Shown here: positions 1-5,936 of the stretch, piece by piece
Position numbering within the stretch: the first letter of the stretch is position 1
Layout: each line of letters starts with the position of its first letter
Source: Chryseobacterium sp. UBA6632
GTDB taxonomy: Bacteria > Bacteroidota > Bacteroidia > Flavobacteriales > Weeksellaceae
Assembly: GCA_002455915.1 (NCBI GenBank)
Contig: DKLU01000104.1
Coordinates: forward strand, 1-6,683
Reading direction: 5' to 3'
DNA length: 6,683 bases
Program-made: the position numbers and the translations under genes
The notes under the pieces: model-generated
Databases searched by the model: none
The model's input: only the letters and a program-made list of their open reading frames with translations
What the model was told of the DNA's origin: nothing

Positions 1-38
1 TGATATTCTTCTTCGATTCCAATGGTAAATTGATGCAT
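1..38 (-). CDS. GCS2-family (YbdK-like) carboxylate-amine ligase, 5' end only
   Basis: Only the first 12 codons and two further bases are present; the gene continues beyond the left edge. The start is ATG at 38-36 and the readable peptide is MHQFTIGIEEEY. The core FTIGIEEEY is the characteristic N-terminal strand and acidic motif of the GCS2 family (COG2170: E. coli YbdK, and relatives of glutamate-cysteine ligases such as EgtA), where the glutamates help bind the metal and ATP. Family members form an amide between a carboxylate, typically the gamma-carboxyl of glutamate, and an amine using ATP. It lies 31 bases downstream of the 318-residue ATP-grasp gene on the same strand and is almost certainly in its operon. 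The leader is A-rich (AAAGAAA just before ATG). The family call rests on a short motif, so the exact substrate cannot be inferred; full members have roughly 370 residues. Confidence 0.72.
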   Translation of the reverse strand, partial: MHQFTIGIEEEY

Positions 39-69
39 TTTCTTTGTGCTTTTATGTTTTTCTATGTTT

Positions 70-1026
70 TTATTTTTTTACGGAATCTTTTACAAAAGTT
101 CCCCAAGAGATATTTGGTTTGCCTTTTACATATTCCTTCGCTTTTTCAATTGCTAATTTTGCTGAATGTTCTACGATCCAAGCGAAATTTTCTTCACCTA
201 CAGAGTTTCTGTCTGCATCAGGAGCTGGATTACAGAAGTCGATCGCATAAGGAATTCCGTCTCTTATGGCAAATTCAACCGTGTTGAAATCGTAACCAAG
301 CGCCTTATTCATTTTAATCGTATAATCATGAATGGTCTTTAATAGCTTTTCCAATTCTTCACCTTGTGTCTGATGTGTTGTTGCATATCTCAAGTGGTGC
401 GCATTTCTCGGTTCGTAAGGCATGATATGAACGTATTTCTGACCTAAACAATACACTCTGTAATAGTCGTCAAACACGATTTCTTCCTGAACCATCATAA
501 CCAATTGCCCTGTTTCACTTAATTTATTCCAAAGATCATCCGGACTTTCTACTCTATAAACGTTTTTCCAACCGCCGCCATCGTGAGGTTTCATATAAGC
601 CGGGAATCCCACATAATCGAAAATGTAATCCCAGTCATGCGGGAATTTTAAATTTCTGAAAGAAGTTTCTGAAGTGTCGGTAGGTCTTTCATGCGAAGGA
701 AGCAAAACCGTTTTCGGAAGAGGGATTCCTAGTTTTGTCATTAAAGCATTGTTGAAGAACTTTTCGTCTGCGCTCCACCAAAAAGGGTTGTTGATAACGT
801 AAGTTCCGTTTAATGCTGCATTTTTAAGATAAGCTCTATAGAAAGGAACGTCCTGCGAAATTCTGTCGATAATGACTGCATACTCGTAATCTGCACCTTG
901 CTCAAGCTTGTCGATGTTTACGGGTTCTGCGATGATTTCTCCTCCGCCTAATTCATTCACCTTGTCTATAAACGCCCAAGGAAATGTATCTTCCATACCG
1001 AATAGAATTCCAACTTTTTTTGCCAT
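70..1026 (-). CDS. ATP-grasp ligase, 318 residues, unknown substrate
   Basis: This is a complete cytosolic protein of the ATP-grasp superfamily, enzymes that activate a carboxylate as an acyl-phosphate and join it to an amine or thiol. Residues 1-75 (MAKKVGILFGMEDTFPW onward) look like the N-terminal Rossmann-like substrate domain. Residues 79-110 hold the linker helix with a K before 'LGIPLPKTVLLPS', typical of the entry to the ATP-binding half. The ATP-binding lysine is K146 in AYMKP, followed by the flexible glycine loop HDGGGW (148-153). The adenine-hinge region is VQEEIV (179-184). The C-terminal metal ligands are E251 (VEFAIRDG) and D263 with N266 (AIDFCNPAPD), so an Asp replaces the usual Glu of the E-x-N motif. 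It lies 51 bases after the esterase and 31 bases before the GCS2 gene. The family is clear; substrate and product are not. An aminoglycoside or D-Ala-D-Ala ligase role is not suggested by any motif. Confidence 0.85.
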   Translation of the reverse strand: MAKKVGILFGMEDTFPWAFIDKVNELGGGEIIAEPVNIDKLEQGADYEYAVIIDRISQDVPFYRAYLKNAALNGTYVINNPFWWSADEKFFNNALMTKLGIPLPKTVLLPSHERPTDTSETSFRNLKFPHDWDYIFDYVGFPAYMKPHDGGGWKNVYRVESPDDLWNKLSETGQLVMMVQEEIVFDDYYRVYCLGQKYVHIMPYEPRNAHHLRYATTHQTQGEELEKLLKTIHDYTIKMNKALGYDFNTVEFAIRDGIPYAIDFCNPAPDADRNSVGEENFAWIVEHSAKLAIEKAKEYVKGKPNISWGTFVKDSVKK

Positions 1027-1077
1027 AATTGTATTTTTAAATGTTTTTATATTAATATTTGATTTTAATTAAAATTT

Positions 1078-1791
1078 TTAAGAGAAGAATGCTCCGATAA
1101 ATGTTGGGAAAACCATTCTCCAAAGCGGCCAGTCATGATTGATCCACTTTCTTTCGTCATACCAGAAATCAATTCCTTTTGAACTTAAAATTTCTGCCAT
1201 TTCGATATTTTTATCTTTACAAATATCCTGATCAGAAGTGCTTAAAACAATGTGCATGTGCTTATATTTCCAAGCTTCATCATTTTTCACAAATTCTCTG
1301 GGGCAGTTAAAATAAACCAGTTCGTCAGAATATCCATCCATAAAGTTTCTTATGCTGAATGCACCGGACAGGCAGAATAAATGCGAAACCACATCGGGAA
1401 ATCTGAATGCAAAATTTGCCGCGTGATAACCGCCAAAACTAGCTCCAGCCACTGCCACACGGTGCACTTTATGAATTTTCTGAATGTAAGGAATAAACTC
1501 TTTGATCAAAAACTGAACATATTTTTCGTAATTTCTGATTCTTTGCTGTGGAGAAATATTGTCATCATAAAAACTCCAGCCGTCAATCGTTTGGATATTA
1601 TAAAGTTTAACTTTTCCCTGTTCAACAAACCAATTGATGCTTCCATTTAAATGAAAATCATTGTTTTGGGTGTATTGACCTTGGGAAGTGGGAAACATAA
1701 CGATTGGATAACCATAGTGTCCCGTAACCTCCACTTTAAGGCTTGTTCCTAATATATGTGAATAATAGTCTGTATGCTCTATGTGCGGCAT
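1078..1791 (-). CDS. Stand-alone esterase D/Fes-type alpha/beta-hydrolase, 237 residues
   Basis: This is a compact single-domain serine hydrolase of the putative esterase family (PF00756-like) without signal peptide. The nucleophile elbow is GASFGG, with S118 as catalytic Ser (GxSxG at 116-120). The acid is probably D187 or D189 in STSDQDICKD, and the catalytic His is H219 in INHDWPLW near the C-terminus, a pattern common in this family. Helices before the elbow (EFIPYIQKIHKVHRVAVAG) also match the family. It sits between two ATP-grasp genes with gaps of 34 and 51 bases, so it is likely part of the same pathway. Possible roles are removing an ester group, proofreading or hydrolysing an intermediate, or acyl transfer; the sequence does not decide. 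The leader reads AAGAAGAAAA directly before ATG, which is purine-rich but not a canonical Shine-Dalgarno. The start is supported by the next in-frame Met being well inside the fold. Confidence 0.85.
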   Translation of the reverse strand: MPHIEHTDYYSHILGTSLKVEVTGHYGYPIVMFPTSQGQYTQNNDFHLNGSINWFVEQGKVKLYNIQTIDGWSFYDDNISPQQRIRNYEKYVQFLIKEFIPYIQKIHKVHRVAVAGASFGGYHAANFAFRFPDVVSHLFCLSGAFSIRNFMDGYSDELVYFNCPREFVKNDEAWKYKHMHIVLSTSDQDICKDKNIEMAEILSSKGIDFWYDERKWINHDWPLWRMVFPTFIGAFFS

Positions 1792-1825
1792 TTTTCTTCT
1801 TATTTGGTTTTTTAATTGATATTTT

Positions 1826-3037
1826 TTAACTCGTCGGTTTGCTTTTCGGAGGTAGAATATTCAGCATTTCAGCATGAATTTTTTCTGCTGCTTTATCTAA
1901 TTTTTCCTGAACTACGGTAGAATCATTTGATTTGTAAACGATTCCAACATGGTAATCAATAGGTAAAAATTTTACGACTTCTTCGCTTTCAAACTCACTG
2001 TAATTAGGCTCTTTATCCTTAATTAAAGCAATAATTAATCCTGAATAATATCCTGTAGGTTTAGAAATTTCATAATGATTTCCTCTTAACAAAGCATCTT
2101 CTATTTTTGCCCATTCCCTCCAGATATTAATATTGCTTGAAGCTTCCACCAAATCAGGAATATGAGCGCCGCCAACTCGTGATGATGTTTCCAGAAAATA
2201 ATATTTTCCATCTTCTTTGCTGCGGATAAACTCTGTGTGGGTTGCTCCGTTCATCAATCCGAAATTAGAAAGAACTTTTTCATTAGCATCTTCCAAAGCT
2301 TTAAATTCATCAGAATATCTTCCCAGCGTTTTGGTTCTGAAAACACCGCCTTCGTGCGAAACCTGCATCGGGGGAGCTAAATATTTTGAAGCAGAAGTAA
2401 AAACAATTTCTTTATTAAATGTTAAACTGTCAACATGATAAACATCGCCAGGTTTGAAGCTTTCCAAAAGGAACAAATGACGTTCTTCACCCAGCGCATT
2501 CAACGCTTCCCAAAGATCATATTTTGAGGTCAATTTTTTTATTCCTGATGCAGAAGCTTCCGAACGGGGTTTCAATACCCAAGGCGCGGGAACTTTTTCA
2601 ACAAAATCATTAACCTCATCATTGTTAAATACGGCCGTAAATTCAGGAACATGAATGCCCGAACTTTTTGCTTTCTGTCGCATGGCCAGTTTATCTCTGA
2701 AATATCTGTGCGTAGTTTGTCCCATCCCCGGAATTCTGAATGATTCGCGGATAAGAGCGGCTTTTTCCACATCGTAATCATCCAAAGCAATCACCGCATC
2801 AACCTTTCTGGTTTGCATTAAAAATGAAAATCCCTGAATTAGATGATCTAAATTCCAAACGGAAGGTTTTACCTCAGGCATGTAAAATACCTCATCAATG
2901 GCATGCCAAGGCCAGTCTTTTTCTTTAAGATTTTCGGATGTTACTAAGATTATTTTATTGCCAAGCTGCTTCATTTCGTCCATGAAGTCATAGCCCTTAT
3001 AATAGCACGAAATACATACTATTGTTTTCTTCTCCAT
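1826..3037 (-). CDS. ATP-grasp ligase, 403 residues (ATP-grasp_4/CPSase-like type)
   Basis: This is the first gene of the leftward ligase operon. The N-terminal domain (1-110) begins KTIVCISCYYKG, a Rossmann-like strand, and contains VDAVIALDDYDVEKAA (79-94), similar to the pre-ATP-grasp domains of PurK/PurT, L-amino acid ligase BacD and carnosine synthase relatives. RDK (114-116) begins the ATP-binding part, K156 in WVLKPRSEASASG is the phosphate-binding lysine with its Ser/Gly loop, and E192 in LLESF fits the adenine hinge. Metal ligands are E269 (HTEF) and E283 in FLETSSRVGGAH, an E-x-x-x-R variant of the ExNxR motif (R287). The C-terminal part (330-403) is a small beta-rich subdomain. By analogy with BacD-like enzymes it may ligate amino acids or other carboxylate/amine pairs, but the substrate is unknown. 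It is unlike the 318-residue enzyme in length, spacing and motifs, so the two are not a recent duplication. A candidate promoter lies 30-37 bases upstream. Confidence 0.86.
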   Translation of the reverse strand: MEKKTIVCISCYYKGYDFMDEMKQLGNKIILVTSENLKEKDWPWHAIDEVFYMPEVKPSVWNLDHLIQGFSFLMQTRKVDAVIALDDYDVEKAALIRESFRIPGMGQTTHRYFRDKLAMRQKAKSSGIHVPEFTAVFNNDEVNDFVEKVPAPWVLKPRSEASASGIKKLTSKYDLWEALNALGEERHLFLLESFKPGDVYHVDSLTFNKEIVFTSASKYLAPPMQVSHEGGVFRTKTLGRYSDEFKALEDANEKVLSNFGLMNGATHTEFIRSKEDGKYYFLETSSRVGGAHIPDLVEASSNINIWREWAKIEDALLRGNHYEISKPTGYYSGLIIALIKDKEPNYSEFESEEVVKFLPIDYHVGIVYKSNDSTVVQEKLDKAAEKIHAEMLNILPPKSKPTS

Positions 3038-3066
3038 ATAATGTTTTTTATGTTTTTATGAATTTT

Positions 3067-3074
3067 CAAAAATA
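3067..3074 (-). promoter_or_regulatory. Candidate promoter -7 element of the ligase operon
   Basis: On the minus strand this octamer reads TATTTTTG, a perfect match to the Bacteroidetes sigma-ABfr -7 consensus TAnnTTTG. Transcription would start about 5-7 bases further on, giving a leader of roughly 24 bases before the ATG at 3037, a normal distance. No clear TTG of the -33 element is seen at the expected spacing, and the background is A/T-rich, so a chance match is possible. Confidence 0.38.
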
Positions 3075-3110
3075 AAATTAAATCTTTGTTAATTAGTTAA
3101 TGTTAAAAAC

Positions 3111-3167
3111 TGAATTATACTGTGTTTTTGAAAATTTATATATCAATTATACAGAGAATTTTTGAAA
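3111..3167. repeat. Imperfect tandem direct repeat in the intergenic gap
   Basis: Two copies, 3111-3133 and 3143-3167, share AATTATAC at 3113 and 3145 and TTTTTGAAA at 3125 and 3159. Ignoring a 2-base insertion in the second copy, 20 of 23 positions agree. The pair starts about 32 bases apart, close to three helical turns. It lies between the end of the aminopeptidase gene and the candidate promoter of the ligase operon, a position that suits an operator or activator site. Low complexity of the region makes partial coincidence possible. Confidence 0.45.
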
Positions 3168-3178
3168 TAAACTAATTT

Positions 3179-4594
3179 TTAGTGATAATTTTCAATTAAA
3201 TCTGCTAATAATTGGACTCCGAAGCCGGTTGCAGCCTTTTCTTTAGCATAACCCACACTTCCGAAAGCGACTCCCGCAATGTCCAAATGGGCCCATTTTG
3301 GATGATCTTCAATAAATTGTTCTAAAAATTTTGCAGCAACAATACAATCTCCGATAGGTTTCATCGAAATATTCTTCAAATCTGCCACATCCGATTGAAT
3401 ATCATTCTTCCAAACATCCCAAAGCGGAAGATTCCACAGTCGTTGATTAGTCTTGTCTCCGGTTTTAATCAGAAGATTTTTTAATTCTTCATCATTCGAA
3501 AACATCGCACCGCAGGTATCTCCAAACATTCTCACAGAACTTCCCGTTAAAGTTGCCAAATCGATCATAAAATCTGTTTTGTAGTTTTTAGCCATATAAG
3601 AAAGCCCGTCTGCCAGGATCATTCTGCCCTCCGCATCGGTGTTCAGTACTTCAATCGTTTTTCCGTTATAAGCTGTGATCACGTCGCTTGGAAGAAAAGC
3701 ATTTTCAGAAATAGCATTATCCGTAATCGGCAAAATAGCGATAATATTTACAGGAAGTTCCATCTCTGCAGCATAAATTAAAGTTCCCAAAACGGCTGTT
3801 GCACCACCCATATCCGATTTCATATAGTGCATATTATCAGGGTTTTTCAATGAAATTCCGCCTGTGTCAAATAAAACACATTTTCCGACTAAACCAAAAG
3901 TTTTAGCATTTTTTGCAGTTGTTTTATATTCCAAAATGGTGAATGCAGCATCGTAAGCACTTCCCTGATTTACCGATAGATAAGCTCCCAAGCCAAGTTC
4001 TTCGCATTTTTTTCTGTTGAAAACAGTATATTTTAAATCGTATTTTTTAGCTAAATTCTTTAAATATAAGCTTAAAGCATCCGGCTTTTTAAGATTTGCC
4101 GGTTTGTTTAGCCATTCCTGACAGGCGATTTGCCCATTGCTTAGAGCTTCAGCTTTTCGACTGATATTGTCTAATTTTTTCTGACTTAAATTCTCAAAAT
4201 GAAGCTCAAATTTAGAATCCCAGACAGGATGATTTTTCTCAAAAGGGTAGTGGTAAGTCCCGATCAACAAGCCTTTTGCAAATTCTTCAAATTGTTTTTC
4301 ATTCATAAAATCCGCAAAAAATAAAGTCGGAACCGCATGAATTTTTTCTTTTTGTGTTTGAGAAAATTTTACGGCGACCTGCTGAATTTCGAAATTTTGT
4401 AAAGTCGATTTTCCTAAACCTATAAAGTAAGTGATTCCTTCTTCATGGGCATTTACGAAAATTTCATGCTTTTTTCCCGTAAAGAAATTGGCAATGTTTT
4501 TATTGAAATTTTTACTTGTTTTTGACCATTCTTCTTCAGTAAAGATGTGGAAAACCTGAGTATAGTTTTTATTTTTTGTGTTAATTAGCTTCAT
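3179..4594 (-). CDS. Leucyl aminopeptidase family protein (peptidase family M17)
   Basis: This is a cytosolic metallo-aminopeptidase that removes N-terminal residues from peptides; family members are hexamers with two Zn/Mn ions per subunit. The C-terminal catalytic domain is complete. Compared with E. coli PepA, the metal ligands are K238, D243, D261, D320 and E322, and the catalytic residues K250 and R324 are also present. The signature NTDAEGRM occupies 318-325, and the ligand block runs from VGKCVLFDTGGISLK (236-250) to MKSDMGG (258-264). The N-terminal domain (1-150) is divergent, as is usual in the family; at 471 residues it is slightly shorter than PepA. Two small departures from the common motif are Cys239 for Gly in VGKG and Thr244 for Ser in FDSGG. 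The gene starts 4 bases after the stop of the CBM48-esterase gene, so the two are translated from one message. It probably serves general peptide turnover; a link to the downstream ligase operon is only positional. Confidence 0.93.
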   Translation of the reverse strand: MKLINTKNKNYTQVFHIFTEEEWSKTSKNFNKNIANFFTGKKHEIFVNAHEEGITYFIGLGKSTLQNFEIQQVAVKFSQTQKEKIHAVPTLFFADFMNEKQFEEFAKGLLIGTYHYPFEKNHPVWDSKFELHFENLSQKKLDNISRKAEALSNGQIACQEWLNKPANLKKPDALSLYLKNLAKKYDLKYTVFNRKKCEELGLGAYLSVNQGSAYDAAFTILEYKTTAKNAKTFGLVGKCVLFDTGGISLKNPDNMHYMKSDMGGATAVLGTLIYAAEMELPVNIIAILPITDNAISENAFLPSDVITAYNGKTIEVLNTDAEGRMILADGLSYMAKNYKTDFMIDLATLTGSSVRMFGDTCGAMFSNDEELKNLLIKTGDKTNQRLWNLPLWDVWKNDIQSDVADLKNISMKPIGDCIVAAKFLEQFIEDHPKWAHLDIAGVAFGSVGYAKEKAATGFGVQLLADLIENYH

Positions 4595-4598
4595 AACG

Positions 4599-5720
4599 TT
4601 AATTTTTAATGCTTTGTTGATGGGGTTTTACTTCTACAGGATTTTCTGTGTTATTATAATACAGCCATTCTATAGCTCTTGGGAATTCCTGAGACCAGTA
4701 AAATTCGCTGTGTGTACCTTCTGGATTGATATTGGTTTTAAATTCAAAATCGAATAAATTTTTCTTTTCCCAACGTTTCAAATATTCTTCGAAAATATGG
4801 ATTCTTTTTACCATTTTTGAGCCTTCCTGACCGCCTCCGTAAAGATAAATTTTTGTTTTGAATGGTACTCTGAAACTCATCATCGGAAAATTATTATTAG
4901 GCTCTACCCAAAGGGAAGGCGAAAAAATTAAGAGTTTGGAATAGACTTCAGGATACAAAAATCCACTGTAAATGCTGATTAATGCACCTAATGAACTTCC
5001 GCCAATTCCTGTGTTATCCCTATCCCTTTTTGTGCGATAGTTCTGATCTACGTAAGGTTTCAACGTGTCTGTGATAAAGCGAATGTATTTTTTGCCTTCA
5101 GAACCGTTCGCAACATTGTCATTATCAAATATATATTCCTTAATTCGTTCTTCGCTACCGTGTTCGATCGCGATGATAATTACGTCGCCACGACCATATT
5201 CGGAGAGAATGGATAGTTTTTTGTCGATTTCCCAATTTCCATAGCCACTTCCTTCGTTGAATAAATTTTGAGCATCCTGAAGATACAAAACAGGGTAATT
5301 TTTATTGGAAACATAATAATCATAAGGCAAAAGAGCCCAAACTTTACGATAACGTTCCAACTGAGGAATGTAAAATTCCTCCGAAATAATTTCAGCGATC
5401 GGAAAATATTCATCTTTAAAAGGTCCCCAGTTAAACCTCCATTTCTCAACAATATCAGAAGTTATTCCTAGTGATTTTGCTGCTTTTTTGTTGGGTGTAA
5501 TATTTCCGTATTTATCCAATTCCACATTTTCCCAGCCGCCTTTTGTGAATTTATATTCAATAATTTCTGATAGAATCTGATCTTCAAGTTCTATAAAATA
5601 ATGGTTGGGATCTGTTTGTGTAAGCTGAAATCTCCTGTCTTTCGGATTCCAGCTATTGAAATTTCCTGTGATGTAGATTGTTCTCTCGTCACTTTCCTCG
5701 GTATAAAGTTCAAACCTCAT
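4599..5720 (-). CDS. Esterase-fold alpha/beta-hydrolase with N-terminal CBM48-like glycan-binding domain
   Basis: This is a two-domain cytosolic protein of 373 residues. Residues 1-75 resemble a CBM48/CBM20-type starch-binding or AMPK glycogen-binding module: YITGNFNSWNPKDRRFQL (16-33) and the second aromatic cluster YKFTKGGWENVELDKYGN (57-74), with W24 and W63 as likely sugar-stacking residues. Residues 115-355 form an esterase D/Fes hydrolase (PF00756-like). The elbow is IGGSSLGA with S243 as nucleophile (GxSxG 241-245), the acid is possibly E299 in GGGQEGSK, and the His is H337 in EGTHSEFYW. No signal peptide is seen. It is divergent from glgB across 216 bases and 4 bases upstream of the M17 gene. 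Context and the binding module suggest action on an ester or acyl modification of glycogen or maltodextrins, or a carbohydrate-tethered esterase; the substrate is unproven. The ATG at 5720 puts the binding domain right at the N-terminus. Confidence 0.88.
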   Translation of the reverse strand: MRFELYTEESDERTIYITGNFNSWNPKDRRFQLTQTDPNHYFIELEDQILSEIIEYKFTKGGWENVELDKYGNITPNKKAAKSLGITSDIVEKWRFNWGPFKDEYFPIAEIISEEFYIPQLERYRKVWALLPYDYYVSNKNYPVLYLQDAQNLFNEGSGYGNWEIDKKLSILSEYGRGDVIIIAIEHGSEERIKEYIFDNDNVANGSEGKKYIRFITDTLKPYVDQNYRTKRDRDNTGIGGSSLGALISIYSGFLYPEVYSKLLIFSPSLWVEPNNNFPMMSFRVPFKTKIYLYGGGQEGSKMVKRIHIFEEYLKRWEKKNLFDFEFKTNINPEGTHSEFYWSQEFPRAIEWLYYNNTENPVEVKPHQQSIKN

Positions 5721-5803
5721 CGTGTGTTTTTATTAATTTTCTAACTGATAAATTTATAAAAAATCTTTTATATCATTAATTTTAAAATCATAAAAAGGGG
5801 AAT

Positions 5804-5811
5804 AAAAAATA
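5804..5811 (-). promoter_or_regulatory. Weak candidate promoter for the esterase-aminopeptidase unit
   Basis: On the minus strand TATTTTTT matches seven of eight positions of TAnnTTTG and is preceded, 17 bases upstream, by TTG (minus strand, 5831-5829), which would serve as the -33 element. The leader to the ATG at 5720 would be about 80 bases. It nearly abuts the rightward candidate -7 element, so the two promoters would overlap. The match is imperfect and the region is A/T-rich. Confidence 0.22.
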
Positions 5812-5814
5812 TCC

Positions 5815-5822
5815 TATATTTG
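5815..5822 (+). promoter_or_regulatory. Candidate promoter -7 element of glgB
   Basis: TATATTTG is a perfect match to the Bacteroidetes -7 consensus TAnnTTTG on the plus strand. It would give a leader of about 108 bases before the glgB ATG, and this leader contains the inverted repeat at 5867-5892. No convincing TTG at -33 is present, so the call rests on the octamer and its position. Confidence 0.36.
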
Positions 5823-5866
5823 ATAGAACAAGCGATGGAAAGAGATTGGCATTATAATTATTCAAC

Positions 5867-5892
5867 AATAGTTAACAGTTCTTGTTAATATT
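5867..5892 (+). promoter_or_regulatory. Inverted repeat with T run in the glgB leader
   Basis: The core is TTAACA (5872-5877), a 5-base spacer, and TGTTAA (5883-5888). Outside it AATA (5867-5870) pairs with TATT (5889-5892) if the G at 5871 is bulged, so each arm can reach 10 bases. A T run extends from 5891 to 5896. As DNA it could be the operator of a dimeric repressor; as RNA it could form a weak A/U-rich hairpin resembling an attenuator. It ends 44 bases before the glgB start, which suits either role. No regulator is encoded in the window. Confidence 0.42.
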
Positions 5893-5936
5893 TTTTCGTA
5901 GTTTCAAAGAAAATAATAAATTAAATTAAAACCGTG

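Noticed and set aside
30..287. Two overlapping open frames on the plus strand over the left end (30-287 and 44-250)
   Set aside because: They lie antisense to the 318-residue ATP-grasp gene and the GCS2 start, have a Phe/Leu-rich composition expected from reading A/T-rich sequence backwards, and match no family.
1381..1650. 89-codon open frame on the plus strand
   Set aside because: It is wholly antisense to the 237-residue esterase, whose motifs are intact; composition is arbitrary.
2217..2790. Short open frames inside the 403-residue ATP-grasp gene (2217-2438 plus, 2572-2790 minus)
   Set aside because: They are other-frame readings of a well-supported gene and have no recognisable motifs or leaders.
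3105..3129. AAAAAC...GTTTTT dyad as a terminator after the aminopeptidase gene
   Set aside because: The stem is only 6 pairs, mostly A/T, with a 13-base loop and no T run placed correctly for the minus strand. No convincing intrinsic terminator is seen in this gap.
5180..5471. Short open frames inside the CBM48-esterase gene (5180-5452 minus, 5268-5471 plus)
   Set aside because: They overlap the hydrolase domain completely in other frames and look like random translation.
5934..5936. GTG directly before the glgB ATG as an alternative start
   Set aside because: It adds one residue only, and ATG is the stronger start; nothing upstream favours the GTG.
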